Below are positions 32,508-41,515 of a stretch of DNA of 64,000 nucleotides, piece after piece. Position 1 is the stretch's first letter. Every line of letters begins with the position of its first letter. Origin of the DNA: JALYNX01 sp963749415. GTDB lineage: Bacteria; Actinomycetota; Acidimicrobiia; Spongiisociales; ZC4RG35. Location: contig CAVVMG010000001.1 of NCBI GenBank assembly GCA_963749415.1, forward strand, positions 1,426,001-1,490,000, written 5' to 3'. Under the pieces are notes generated by a model. It was not told where the DNA came from and made no database searches. It saw nothing but the letters and a program-made list of their open reading frames with translations. The position numbers and the translations under genes are program-made.

Positions 32508-33056
32508 ATGCGCAAGATCAAGTCGTACTTCTTCATCTCTCTCGACGGTGTCGTCGAATCCCCCGACCAGTGGCACTTCCCATATTTCGATGACGACATG
32601 GGAGCTGCGGTCTCCGCTGGATTTGCGACCGCCGACGCCATGCTTATGGGACGCGTCTTGTACGAGGAGTGGGCCGCGTACTGGCCGGAGCATGGCGACG
32701 ACCCGTTCGGCGAGGTCATGAACTCGATGAAGAAGTACGTGGTCTCCAACAGCCTTCAATCGGCCGAGTGGCAGAACTCGGAGCTCATCCGCGGCGATGT
32801 GGCCAGGAGCCTGACCGACATCAAGGCCCAGGATGGCGGCGACATCACGATGTCAGGCAGTGCCACGACCGTTCGCTCACTGCTGCAGCAGGGCCTCCTC
32901 GACGAGCTCAACCTGCTCGTACACCCGATCGTCGTCGGTGGTGGACTGGCTCGGCTCTTTCCACCGGACGAGGCGAGGATTCCCCTGCAGCTGACGGGCG
33001 CAGAGACGTTGAAGAGCGGTGTGCTGAACCTCAGCTACGCCCCGGCCCAGGACTGA
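32508..33056 (+). CDS. Dihydrofolate reductase-family protein (RibD C-terminal-like)
   Basis: 182 residues with AAGGAGA upstream. IKSYFFISLDGVVESPDQWH is the typical beginning, MLMGRVLYEEWAAYWPEH the NADP-site loop and DITMSGSATTVRSLLQQGLL, then DELNLLVHPIVVGGGLARLF the C-terminal half. These bacterial RibD_C proteins are NADPH-binding reductases of uncertain substrate, not true folate enzymes. A paralogue lies at 37284. The divergent neighbour is the PadR regulator, which may control it. Confidence 0.9.
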   Translation: MRKIKSYFFISLDGVVESPDQWHFPYFDDDMGAAVSAGFATADAMLMGRVLYEEWAAYWPEHGDDPFGEVMNSMKKYVVSNSLQSAEWQNSELIRGDVARSLTDIKAQDGGDITMSGSATTVRSLLQQGLLDELNLLVHPIVVGGGLARLFPPDEARIPLQLTGAETLKSGVLNLSYAPAQD

Positions 33057-33063
33057 GGGCGAC

Positions 33064-33495
33064 CTAGGCCGTCGCCATGGAGCCCTCGGTCACCTCGCCC
33101 TTGTGGGCGGCGAAGGCGGCCAGGACCTCGTCCTTCTCCTGTGTCGGCACATCGAAGGAGTCGAGAGTGCGTGCCAGTTCAGCAGCGACTTCGTCGAACT
33201 CCGCTGATGAGATCCTGAACTCGCGGTGGGCCTCTTCGAGCCCCAGTGGCGTGCTCCCCGGCTCGGTCCCCACGTATTCGAAAGGCCCGCCCGAGATGTT
33301 GCACACCCACAGGGTTCGCATGAACTTCAGACCAGGGAGCCTGGCCAGATTGTTGGTGTGCCAATCGCGAAGCGCCGGATTGCTGGAACTCTGACCCACG
33401 ATGGGGTTGGCGATCAGCGCATCGCTGAATCGGTCGATCACCGCCGCGATGGCGAAAACCCCACCCACCCTCTCATACAGACTCGAATCCGCCAT
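33064..33495 (-). CDS. Truncated hemoglobin-like globin
   Basis: 143 residues. SLYERVGGVFAIAAVIDRFS is the group I truncated globin start, the LARLPGLKFMRTLWVCNISG region corresponds to helices E-F, and the proximal histidine is in EEAHREFRIS (near residue 89). The length is slightly above the usual 120-130. It would bind haem and O2 or NO in the cytoplasm. It converges on the preceding reductase gene and is not in an obvious operon. Confidence 0.88.
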   Translation of the reverse strand: MADSSLYERVGGVFAIAAVIDRFSDALIANPIVGQSSSNPALRDWHTNNLARLPGLKFMRTLWVCNISGGPFEYVGTEPGSTPLGLEEAHREFRISSAEFDEVAAELARTLDSFDVPTQEKDEVLAAFAAHKGEVTEGSMATA

Positions 33496-33578
33496 GACCT
33501 GTCCTTTCTATTGCCAATCAGTTTGACTTTTACATCACGGGACGTGTGGAGTCAACGTTGCATCCAGAATGAGGGCCC

Positions 33579-34754
33579 GTGAGCACCAGGTCCCAACCCC
33601 ACGCCTCCCTCACATGGAGCGGCGTCACCGCCCGTCGAATGGCGCGTCATGCGTTGGCGAGCCCGGCCAGCGACCTGGACCCTGCCGACATCGCCCGCGT
33701 GTTGTGCGGAGCACATGCCCAGGTCCTCAGCGCGGCGGAGTTCTCGATCGGGCGTCGAATAGCTGGGGCCACCCGGACTGATGTCCAGCGCGCCCTCTGG
33801 GATGACCGCACGCTGGTCAAGACCTTCGGACCACGGGGCACGGTGCATCTGCTGCCCACTGCCGACCTCCCGATGTGGACGGGTGCCTTGTCGGCGCTGC
33901 CCTCGTCGGTAGCCATGCATCCCGAACCGGTCCGATTCACCCCCGAACAGGTCGAGGAAGTCATCGTCGCCATCGGCGACGCGCTCGCGGACGACGCGCT
34001 GACCGTCGACGAGCTCACCGAGGCGATCGTTGCTCGAACCGGCCCCTGGGCCGGCGAGCGGACCATGGACGCCTTCCAGGACAAATGGCCGCGTTGGCGA
34101 CAGCTGACGAGCACGGCCGCGAACCGCGGCGTGCTCTGCTTCGGCCCGAACCGGAGCCGACACGTGACCTATGCCAACCCCCACCGCTGGCTGCCGGGGT
34201 TCCGCCCGCAGGAAGCCGATGTTGCCCTGCGCACGCTGGTCACGGGCTACCTCTACGCCTACGGCCCGGCCACGCCCCAGCATCTCGCCAGGTGGCTCAA
34301 CATCCCGCCGCGGCGCGCCATCGGTCTGTTCGACACCCTGGCCGACGAACTGGAAGCGGTCGAAATGGAGGGCGGGCCGGCCTGGGTGGTCGCTGGTGAC
34401 ACCGAAACGCCCCAGGAGCCACATCGCGGGATCCGCCTACTTCCCTACTTCGACGCGTATGTCGTCGCCGGTCAGCCTCGAGAGAAGCTGTACCCGGGCG
34501 CGGCTGCGGCTCGTGCCCTCTCCCCAACCGGCCAGGCCGGGAACTACCCGGCCCTGCTCGTCGATGGCGTTGTCGGGGGCGTTTGGCACCAACGGCGCTC
34601 GGGTCGACAACTTGCGGTAACCGTCGAACCACTGCGTGAGCTGACGACGACGCAACGTCGGAAGCTCGGCGACGAGGTCGAGCTCCTGGGATCGGTCATG
34701 GAAGCGACCCCGACTCTGACGATTGGCACCGTGACGGTGGGTGCCCATGCCTGA
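33579..34754 (+). CDS. Winged-helix DNA-binding domain protein (AlkZ/YcaQ-like family)
   Basis: 391 residues from a GTG. Typical family stretches include SLTWSGVTARRMARHALASP, DVQRALWDDRTLVKTFGPRG followed by TVHLLPTADLPMW, and later GIRLLPYFDAYVVAGQPREK. The family (HTH_42, formerly DUF1006) includes DNA glycosylases that unhook interstrand crosslinks. The glycosylase QxQ active-site motif is not obvious, so a repair activity is uncertain. It is a stand-alone gene ending 136 bases before the next. Confidence 0.88.
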   Translation: MSTRSQPHASLTWSGVTARRMARHALASPASDLDPADIARVLCGAHAQVLSAAEFSIGRRIAGATRTDVQRALWDDRTLVKTFGPRGTVHLLPTADLPMWTGALSALPSSVAMHPEPVRFTPEQVEEVIVAIGDALADDALTVDELTEAIVARTGPWAGERTMDAFQDKWPRWRQLTSTAANRGVLCFGPNRSRHVTYANPHRWLPGFRPQEADVALRTLVTGYLYAYGPATPQHLARWLNIPPRRAIGLFDTLADELEAVEMEGGPAWVVAGDTETPQEPHRGIRLLPYFDAYVVAGQPREKLYPGAAAARALSPTGQAGNYPALLVDGVVGGVWHQRRSGRQLAVTVEPLRELTTTQRRKLGDEVELLGSVMEATPTLTIGTVTVGAHA

Positions 34755-34890
34755 CTCGTCGGCGGCGTCGAGCCTCCGCCTCACGTAACTTCTCCAAGAA
34801 CGCCGGCTCGGCTCATCCCGGGAGGACAGGATCAACTCAATCACGCAGCATCGGGCGGCCTACTTCGTCGCATCCGAGGGTCAGCCCCGG

Positions 34891-37203
34891 GTGCGGAGAA
34901 CGAGTGACATCTTCAAATCCGTATTCGGTCTGCTCCTGGTCGGCTGGGCCTTGTTCATCGCGGACAACGCAGCGGCCTGGGACCAGGCATTCGCCGCCCT
35001 CGTGCTGTCCGGCCCGGCCTGGGTCAATGCGCTATTCGAGATCGGATACGCATTGAGCCTCATCACCTTGCTGGTCGTCCTCGGGGCGCTCATCCTCGGG
35101 GGAAAGGAGCGACGACCGGCGCTCCGCGACCTGGTCATCGTGGCGTTGCTCGCCACGGTGATCACGGTTCTTCTTTCGTTCATCGTCAACGGGGCGTGGC
35201 CGTACGTCCTGCCCGAAGTCGGTCTCGAAAACCCGGTGCCCCGGTTCCCGGTGCTCCGAGTTGCCCTGGTGACGGCGGTCCTCGTGGTTGTCGGCCCCCA
35301 TGTCACCCGACCCTTGCGCCGGTTCGGATGGTTTGCGATCGCTACGACTGCGGTCGCCTCGGTTGGTCTCAGCTACGCCACACCTTCACAGACGATTGGC
35401 TCCTTCGGAGTCGGCCTGCTGTGTGCAGGAGCCCTGTTGTGGATCGAGGGGTCTCCCCGGGGATACCCGGACCCGAACATGGTGACCTCAGCCATGAGAA
35501 GTCTCGGTGTGCCAATGCGATCGCTCGAGATGGCCCCCTACCAGACCTGGGGGGTGATCCGCTTCACGGGCCGCGACGAGGAAGGGGATCAGGTCGAGAT
35601 CAAGGTGCACGGGCGCGACTCATTCGATTCGCAGCTGGCCGCCAAGCTGTGGCACACGCTCTGGTATCGCGAGACGGGACGCGCTGTCAGCTACACGAGG
35701 CTCCAGGCGGTAGAGCACGAGGCCCTGATGGCGGTGATGGCCGATCGGGCGGGGGTTCGGGTGCCCGAACTGGCTGCCGTTGGGAGCGCAACCGCCGAGC
35801 TCGCCCTGATCTCATTCCGGTCCACGGGAACCGCTTTCACTGAGCTGGGCCCCGAGGAACTCACCGACGAACTGCTGACTAGCGCTTGGTCTGAAGTTCG
35901 CAAGCTGCACGAGGAATCGATGAGCCACGGCTCACTGGATGCATCGGCCCTGCAGACGGGTCGGGGCGGAGTCTCGATCACCGACTTCGCTCTCGGCTCC
36001 CTGACCCCCGAGGAGGCCGACCAGGCGAGCGATGTCGTCGAGCTCCTGTTCTCTCTCACTGTCCTGGTCGGAGAGGACCGGGCAGTGAGGGCAGCCGTGC
36101 AAGGACTGGGCCGGGATCGGCTCGTCGCCGTCCTGCCCTTCGTCCAGGTCCCGGCGGTGAGCCCGGCAACGCGACGTCTGGTTGAAAAGCCCAAGGACAC
36201 CATCTCCTCATTGACGACGAAGCTCGCTGAGGCGACCGGAGTCGAGATGCCGGAGCCAGTGAAGCTGCGCCGGCTCACGCTCCGGAGTGTCGTGATGGGG
36301 GCGCTGTTGCTCCTGATCGCATCAGTGCTGATCCCCTTGTTCACCGAGGTGGACTATGCAGAGATCTGGGCTGTCCTGGAGACCGCAAACTGGCCGTTGT
36401 TGCTCGTGGCACTGGTATTCGGGCACAGTCAATTCTTTCCCCTGGCAACGGCCACCATGTTCGCGGTATCGGTAAAGCTCCCCTTCTGGCCGGTGCTGGT
36501 GTTGCAGACCGCGAGCCAATTCATCAGCCTGGCCATTCCCAGCGCGGCGGGGCGGGTGGCGATGAACACCGCGTTCCTGCACAAGTTCGGCCTCTCGGTG
36601 ACGGCGGCGGTCGTTCAGGGGTCGATCGACGGCTTCACCGGGTTCCTCGTGCAGGCGGCGCTCCTCATCCTCATATTGTTGGTCGGAGACCTCAACCTCG
36701 GTCTCAACATCGACCCTGCCGACGTGCCCTGGTTGTTGTTGCTCGGTGTCGTGACCCTCGTCGCCGTGGGAGTCGTGGTTGCCATTCTCCGGATCAAGAA
36801 GCTTCGGGAGCGAGTCGTCCCCGTGGTCACCGAGGCATGGCATGCGTTGGTCGTCGTCCTCCGCCAGCCCTCGAAGGCGTTTGGGCTGTTGGGGAGCAAC
36901 TTCGTCTATTGGAACGTGCTCGGGATCACCCTTTGGCTGATCCTCGAGGCAGTCGGCGCCGACTTGAGCTACGGATCGGCCCTGTTTGTCGCCGCCGGCA
37001 CCAGTCTTCTGGCCGGATTCATGCCCATTCCCGGCGGTATCGGCGTCGCCGAGGCGACGATGACCGCGCTCTTGGTGACTCTGGGGGTCGACAACTCTGT
37101 TGCGTTCGCGGCCACGTCGGTCTTCCGCCTGATCACGTTCTACCTACCCGCGCTGGAAGGATTCTTCGGGGTGCGTTGGTTGGAGCACCGCGGATACCTG
37201 TGA
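34891..37203 (+). CDS. Flippase-like (LPG-synthase TM domain) protein with N-terminal membrane part and embedded kinase-like region
   Basis: 770 residues from a GTG; the frame is open upstream to 34789 and reads HRAAYFVASEGQPR there, so the true start may lie earlier at a non-standard codon (an ATC at 34831 has GGAGG before it). Residues 1-185 carry six or so membrane segments. Residues about 215-420 resemble a degenerate kinase fold (IKVHG lysine near 238, HGSLDASAL near 346-354, ITDFALGS near 363-370). The C-terminus (about 460-770) is the UPF0104/flippase-like region with PSAAGRVAMNTAFLHKFGLS and PIPGGIGVAEATMTALL. Such proteins are thought to move lipids. Confidence 0.88.
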   Translation: MRRTSDIFKSVFGLLLVGWALFIADNAAAWDQAFAALVLSGPAWVNALFEIGYALSLITLLVVLGALILGGKERRPALRDLVIVALLATVITVLLSFIVNGAWPYVLPEVGLENPVPRFPVLRVALVTAVLVVVGPHVTRPLRRFGWFAIATTAVASVGLSYATPSQTIGSFGVGLLCAGALLWIEGSPRGYPDPNMVTSAMRSLGVPMRSLEMAPYQTWGVIRFTGRDEEGDQVEIKVHGRDSFDSQLAAKLWHTLWYRETGRAVSYTRLQAVEHEALMAVMADRAGVRVPELAAVGSATAELALISFRSTGTAFTELGPEELTDELLTSAWSEVRKLHEESMSHGSLDASALQTGRGGVSITDFALGSLTPEEADQASDVVELLFSLTVLVGEDRAVRAAVQGLGRDRLVAVLPFVQVPAVSPATRRLVEKPKDTISSLTTKLAEATGVEMPEPVKLRRLTLRSVVMGALLLLIASVLIPLFTEVDYAEIWAVLETANWPLLLVALVFGHSQFFPLATATMFAVSVKLPFWPVLVLQTASQFISLAIPSAAGRVAMNTAFLHKFGLSVTAAVVQGSIDGFTGFLVQAALLILILLVGDLNLGLNIDPADVPWLLLLGVVTLVAVGVVVAILRIKKLRERVVPVVTEAWHALVVVLRQPSKAFGLLGSNFVYWNVLGITLWLILEAVGADLSYGSALFVAAGTSLLAGFMPIPGGIGVAEATMTALLVTLGVDNSVAFAATSVFRLITFYLPALEGFFGVRWLEHRGYL

Positions 37204-37283
37204 CCGGACTGTCGATTTCAGCACGTGCCGTTCGTAGATGTGGGACACCAGAAATCGGCGTGTCATAGAGCAAGGAGGCCGAC

Positions 37284-37919
37284 ATGAAGCTGACCGTCAC
37301 CACATTCACCACCCTCGATGGAGTCATGCAGGGGCCCGGCGGTCCCGAAGAGGATCGGAGCAACGGGTTTGCGCTCGGGGGTTGGTTGGTGCCCTTCGTC
37401 GACGACGATTTCGGCAGTTTGATCACTGACATCTTCCGCCGGGCCGACGAGATCCTCCTCGGCCGGAACACCTACGACATGATGTATCCGTACTGGTCCC
37501 AGATCACCGATCAGGACGACCCGGTTGCCGTCGGTCTCAACACCCTGCCCAAGCACGTCGCGACCAGCCGACCCGACACTCTCGAGTGGGAGAACTCACA
37601 TCCCATCAACGGAGATGTTGTAGCCGCGGTCCGTGAGCTGAAGGAGAAGCCGGGTCGGGAGCTGCAGGTGCACGGGAGCCATGGACTCGTCCAGACCCTC
37701 CTCGCCGCCGAGCTCGTCGACGAGTTCAACCTGTGGACCTTTCCCGTGGTCCTCGGTGAGGGAAAGCGCCTCTTTGGTGAGGGCACCGTCCCCACCTCGA
37801 TGCAGATCAGCTCGACGAACGTCACCGGGGCCGGCGTCGTTGTTGCCGTCTACAAGCCCACCGGAGCACCCGTGCTGCAAACGATCGCCGTGCAGAACGG
37901 AGAACAGGTCATCGGCTAG
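37284..37919 (+). CDS. Dihydrofolate reductase-family protein (RibD C-terminal-like), second copy
   Basis: 211 residues with AAGGAGG upstream. KLTVTTFTTLDGVMQGPGGP, ADEILLGRNTYDMMYPYW, ELQVHGSHGLVQTLLAAELV and DEFNLWTFPVVLGEGKRLFG are the family blocks, including the NADP-binding loop. It is a paralogue of the gene at 32508, about 25 residues longer at the C-terminus. Substrate unknown. It is monocistronic, lying after the flippase-like gene. Confidence 0.92.
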   Translation: MKLTVTTFTTLDGVMQGPGGPEEDRSNGFALGGWLVPFVDDDFGSLITDIFRRADEILLGRNTYDMMYPYWSQITDQDDPVAVGLNTLPKHVATSRPDTLEWENSHPINGDVVAAVRELKEKPGRELQVHGSHGLVQTLLAAELVDEFNLWTFPVVLGEGKRLFGEGTVPTSMQISSTNVTGAGVVVAVYKPTGAPVLQTIAVQNGEQVIG

Positions 37920-37975
37920 GCGGACCAGTCGCAGGCGCTCAATTCAAAGCGTTCGCATCCCGATAATCTGACGTC

Positions 37976-39287
37976 ATGGCCCGTCCTTCCACTGTTGCAG
38001 TCGCGCTCGTCCTGCTGCTCGCGGCATGCACCAGCGAGGGTGGTTCGACCACCACAACACTTCCCGATGTCAGCTCGACCCCGACCGCAGGTGAGACGAC
38101 CACCACCGTCCCATCGACGACAACCACGGTTGAGGACATCCCCAACGGCCCCCTGCCGGGGACCGAAAACCTCCCGCCCGAGGTGACGGAGGAGCTAGTC
38201 GAGTTGGTGGCCATCACCGAGGAGACGAGGGGCCTGCAGTTTCTCGAGATGCCGTTGATCACAGTCGTGAGCAATGAGGAGCTGGCTACCCGGGTCCAGG
38301 CCCAGATCGCCGACGAGGCAGATGACTTCCCCGCCGACGAGGCCCTCTATCAGCTACTGGGGCTGCTCCCCGATGATGCCAACTTGGAGGCGATGCTCAC
38401 CGAGCTCTATGGGGAACAGGTCGGCGGGCTTCTACGACGGCGAAGTCGGCGAGCTGGTGGTCCCGATGCGGGAGGACGGCTTCACGGTCGTTCAGCGCGC
38501 CACGCTCGTCCATGAGCTGACCCATGCCCTCACCGACCAGCACTTTGACTTCCATGTGACATTTGATGCCATGGTCGAGGAGGAACGCCTCGACGAGGCC
38601 ACGGCATTCCAGGCTCTCATCGAAGGTGATGCGTCGCTGGCCGAGCTCCATTTTCTCCAGACTCTGACCCAAGCCGAGCTCGGGGAGTTCTTTGCCGAGG
38701 CGCTCGACATCGACACCAGCGCTCTCGACGCTGCTCCTGCGTTCATCCAGGACTCGTTGATCTTCCCGTACGACTCTGGTCTGGCCTTCACCCAGCAGCT
38801 TTACGACGATGAGGGCTGGAGCTCGGTGAACGACGCCTACGTCACCATGCCCGGGCTTCCCGGAACGACCGAGCAGGTGATCACACCTGCGGACTTCGGA
38901 CGTGACCTCCCCTCCCTGGTGCCTGCTTCCGGGGTGACGGTCCCAAACTACGAATTGGAGAGGACCTCGGTGTGGGGTGAGCTCGGGCTCCGGCTCATGA
39001 TCGACCAGGTGCTGGGGGAGGACATCGGCGTCAACGCCGCCGATGGCTGGGGGGGCGACGCCTATCAGCAGTGGTTCGACGGCACCAACGCGGCGATGCT
39101 GCTCGTTTACGGAGGCGACACCGATCGGGACACCGAGGAGCTGCGCGAGGCCCTGGTGTCCTACGCAGACACCGCGATCGACGACGAGGACTTCGTCTCG
39201 GTCCAGATCATCGACGGACGCCTGGTCTTCATCGTTGCCGACGAGACCACCGTTGGAGAGTTGATCCAGGCCACCGTGGCCGGCTGA
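37976..39287 (+). CDS. Secreted lipoprotein with HExxH zinc-protease motif (+1 frameshift as read)
   Basis: The ATG at 37976 begins a lipoprotein signal (VAVALVLLLAACTS, lipobox LAAC, Cys near 20), then a Thr-rich linker and an acidic domain up to TELYGEQVGG. There the frame breaks: removing one G near 38427-38429 gives GGFYDGEVGELVVPMREDGF and the rest of a 436-residue protein. HELTHALTDQHF is a zincin-type HExxH site, and a glutamate in EATAFQALIEGDAS could be the third ligand. It would be an extracytoplasmic membrane-anchored metallopeptidase. The target is unknown. A weaker reading is two separate genes. Confidence 0.75.
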
Positions 39288-39328
39288 CCTCCTTCCAGCT
39301 CCAAAGGTCATCCTCTAGCGTCGGCGTC

Positions 39329-39646
39329 ATGAAGAGGGTTCGCGTGACCGCCGCCGACTGGTCGTCGGAAGCGGACCAGGCCACGACTTTCATCGAGAGA
39401 TTTCGCGGCGTTCGGGGAGGGCCGCCGAGGGCCAGTCTCCTTCTCGAGACGAGAAGCATTCACACCATCGGGCTGGGCCGTTCAATCGGAGTCGTTGTGA
39501 TAGATCGTGGATTCCGGGTGGTCGAGGTGAAGACCCTGGCCAGGAACCGGATCCTCTATCGCCTGGCCGCCAGATTCATGCTCGAGCTCCCCGCGGGATC
39601 GGATTCCCCGCCCTTGCATTCGAGGATGGAGATCATCGATGCCTGA
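39329..39646 (+). CDS. DUF192-like small protein
   Basis: 105 residues. LLETRSIHTIGLGRSIGVVV is followed by IDRGFRVVEVKTLARNRILY and FMLELPAGSDSP, matching the second half of DUF192, where a strand, an LD/RVVE turn and an ELPAG end are usual. The family's early GLMFR motif is not visible, so it is a minimal or diverged member. It overlaps the rsmI start by eight bases, implying co-translation with a ribosome-modification gene, although that may be chance. Confidence 0.6.
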   Translation: MKRVRVTAADWSSEADQATTFIERFRGVRGGPPRASLLLETRSIHTIGLGRSIGVVVIDRGFRVVEVKTLARNRILYRLAARFMLELPAGSDSPPLHSRMEIIDA

Positions 39647-40475
39647 GGAGGGCCGGCTCATCATCTGCGCCACTCCGATCGGGAATCTCGGCGATGTCTC
39701 GCCGCGGCTGGCGGAGGCCCTCTCGGGCGTCGACCTGATCTATGCCGAAGACACCCGGCGCACCCGCGTGCTCCTCGAACATCTCGGCATCACCACCACG
39801 ACGAGGTCCTTGTTCGTGGGCAACGAGGCCGGGCGTACCAGCGAGCTGCTCCGGTCCCTGGCCGCTGGGAAATCGGTGGCCTTGGTGACCGACGCCGGGA
39901 TGCCCGGGATTTCAGATCCCGGCTCCGAGGTTGTGAAGCAGGCTCGACAGCATGGCTATCAGGTGACCTCGGTGCCGGGTCCGAGCGCAGTGACGACGGC
40001 CCTGGCCCTATCCGGCTTCAGCGGTGACAGGTTTTCCTTCGAGGGCTTCCTCCCTCGCAAGGGTGCTGAGCGAACCTCGCGCCTGGGGAGAATCGCCGCT
40101 GACGACCGGGCAACTGTGCTGTTCGTGAGCCCGCACCGTTTCGCCTCGGACCTCCGTGACCTGGCAGAGCACACGGGGCCGACGCGCCGCATAGCCGTGG
40201 CGCGCGAGTTGACGAAGCTTCACGAAGAGATCTGGGTCGGGTCTGTAGCCGATGCGCTAACCGAGTGGAATCAGCGCTCACCGAAGGGGGAGTTCACGAT
40301 TGTGATCGCGCCCGGCGCCTCGAAGCCGATATCGATCGAGGATGCAAGAGTCGAGGCGGCGGCCCTGGTCGCCGGCGGGATGACCTCCTCAGACGCGGCG
40401 CGTCAGGTGGCGCGGGACAGCGGGCTCAACCGGCGGGACATCTACCAGGCGCTGCTCCGTCAGGACCGCAGCTGA
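39639..40475 (+). CDS. rsmI: 16S rRNA (cytidine-1402 2'-O)-methyltransferase
   Basis: 278 residues. GRLIICATPIGNLGDVSPRL is the diagnostic N-terminus, IYAEDTRRTRVLLEHLGI follows, then LVTDAGMPGISDPGSEVVKQ for SAM binding and VPGPSAVTTALALSGFSGDR with FEGFLPRKGAERTSRL. This tetrapyrrole-methylase-fold enzyme methylates the 2'-O of C1402 in the decoding centre together with RsmH. Normal length. It precedes the tatD/rsmA/ispE run, a conserved actinobacterial order, with an AbrB-type gene inserted convergently. Confidence 0.95.
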   Translation: MPEEGRLIICATPIGNLGDVSPRLAEALSGVDLIYAEDTRRTRVLLEHLGITTTTRSLFVGNEAGRTSELLRSLAAGKSVALVTDAGMPGISDPGSEVVKQARQHGYQVTSVPGPSAVTTALALSGFSGDRFSFEGFLPRKGAERTSRLGRIAADDRATVLFVSPHRFASDLRDLAEHTGPTRRIAVARELTKLHEEIWVGSVADALTEWNQRSPKGEFTIVIAPGASKPISIEDARVEAAALVAGGMTSSDAARQVARDSGLNRRDIYQALLRQDRS

Positions 40476-40696
40476 GACCGACATGAGGAGCAAACCCCCC
40501 GGCCCTTGAACTGGGTGATCCGGGTCTCCGACCCGCAGAAGGTGCAGGTATCGGTCATCTTGCGCAAGACGATCGAGCTCCCCTCAACCGAGATGAAGAG
40601 ATGGTCACCCTCCCTGATATTGAACAGGCGACGGGTCTCGGCCGGGATCACGATGCGTCCCAGATCGTCGATCTTGCGGGCGATGCCAGTTTCCAT
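40460..40696 (-). CDS. AbrB/SpoVT-type DNA-binding domain fused to a small zinc-ribbon-like tail
   Basis: 78 residues. METGIARKIDDLGRIVIPAE is the AbrB swapped-hairpin beginning, followed by TRRLFNIREGDHLFISVEGS. The tail carries CTFCGSE and CSSCRS, two CxxC knuckles that would bind one zinc. The gene overlaps the rsmI 3' end by 16 bases on the opposite strand and points away from tatD. AbrB-type proteins bind DNA as dimers and control transition-state genes or act as antitoxins; no toxin gene is adjacent, so regulator is the better guess. Confidence 0.85.
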   Translation of the reverse strand: METGIARKIDDLGRIVIPAETRRLFNIREGDHLFISVEGSSIVLRKMTDTCTFCGSETRITQFKGRGVCSSCRSQLRS

Positions 40697-40768
40697 GTTG
40701 GGTCCGATCTCAGTCGGTGGTCGAGCCTACCCACAGGCCTCTGGAAGGTGCCGGGTACCGTCAAAGCG

Positions 40769-41515
40769 ATGGGATGGGTCGACACTCACTGTCATCTCCA
40801 GCTCGACGGGCGCGACCCTGCCGCTCTGCTGGCGCGGGCCACGGAGGTGGACTGGGTAGTGATACCGGGGGTCGACGCCGCGAGCTCGGCTGCTGCGCGG
40901 GATCTGGCACACGAGCTGGGAGAGCCCGCCCTCTCCAGCGCAGGGCTCCATCCCCATGACGCAACGCTCTGGCCCGAGCAGGGCGACGCGATCGCGGGAA
41001 TGGTTGGCGATGTGGATGCGGTGGGGGAGACCGGCCTCGACTTCTATCGCAATCTTGCTCCCCGGGAGGCTCAGATCAGGTCGTTCCGTGAGCAGATCGA
41101 CCTCGCCCTCGCCCTGGTCAAGCCGATCATCGTCCATTGCCGGGACGCATTCGCCGAGGTCCACGGGCTCATCGAGGGGAGCGGTGTCGGCCCGCAGGCC
41201 GTGCTCCACTGCTGGACCGGCGGGCCCAAGTGGACGCGGCGGTTCCTCGACCTCGGGGTGATGTTCTCCTTTGCGGGGCCGGTGGCGTTCGAAACCGGGG
41301 AGACCGTCCGTCTCGGCGCCGCCGAGGTCCCACCGGATCGGGCGATGGTGGAGACCGACACCCCCTACCTCGCTCCGCCGCCCCATCGCGGCGAGGCCAA
41401 CGAGCCCGCCCATGTCGCATTGGTGGGGGCCGCCTTGGCCCGGGTCTGGGAAATGGCTCCCCAAGATGTGGCCGTTATGACCTCGGCGAATGCGACCAGG
41501 GTGTTCAAACCATGA
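40769..41515 (+). CDS. tatD: TatD-family metal-dependent DNase
   Basis: 248 residues from the ATG at 40769. WVDTHCHLQLDGRD carries the H-x-H metal site, GETGLDFYRNLAPREAQIRS the glutamate, IIVHCRDAFAEV and LHCWTGGPKW the further histidines, and METDTPYLAPPPHRG-like (VETDTPYLAPPPHRGEAN) the last aspartate. It is a TIM-barrel hydrolase thought to act as a 3'-5' DNA/RNA exonuclease. It overlaps the rsmA start by four bases. Slightly short at the N-terminus but all ligands are present. Confidence 0.94.
   Translation: MGWVDTHCHLQLDGRDPAALLARATEVDWVVIPGVDAASSAAARDLAHELGEPALSSAGLHPHDATLWPEQGDAIAGMVGDVDAVGETGLDFYRNLAPREAQIRSFREQIDLALALVKPIIVHCRDAFAEVHGLIEGSGVGPQAVLHCWTGGPKWTRRFLDLGVMFSFAGPVAFETGETVRLGAAEVPPDRAMVETDTPYLAPPPHRGEANEPAHVALVGAALARVWEMAPQDVAVMTSANATRVFKP

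Noticed and set aside
40460..40696. AbrB-type protein as an antitoxin
   Set aside because: No toxin-like gene is adjacent. The protein has a zinc tail and lies in a housekeeping run, so a regulator is more likely.
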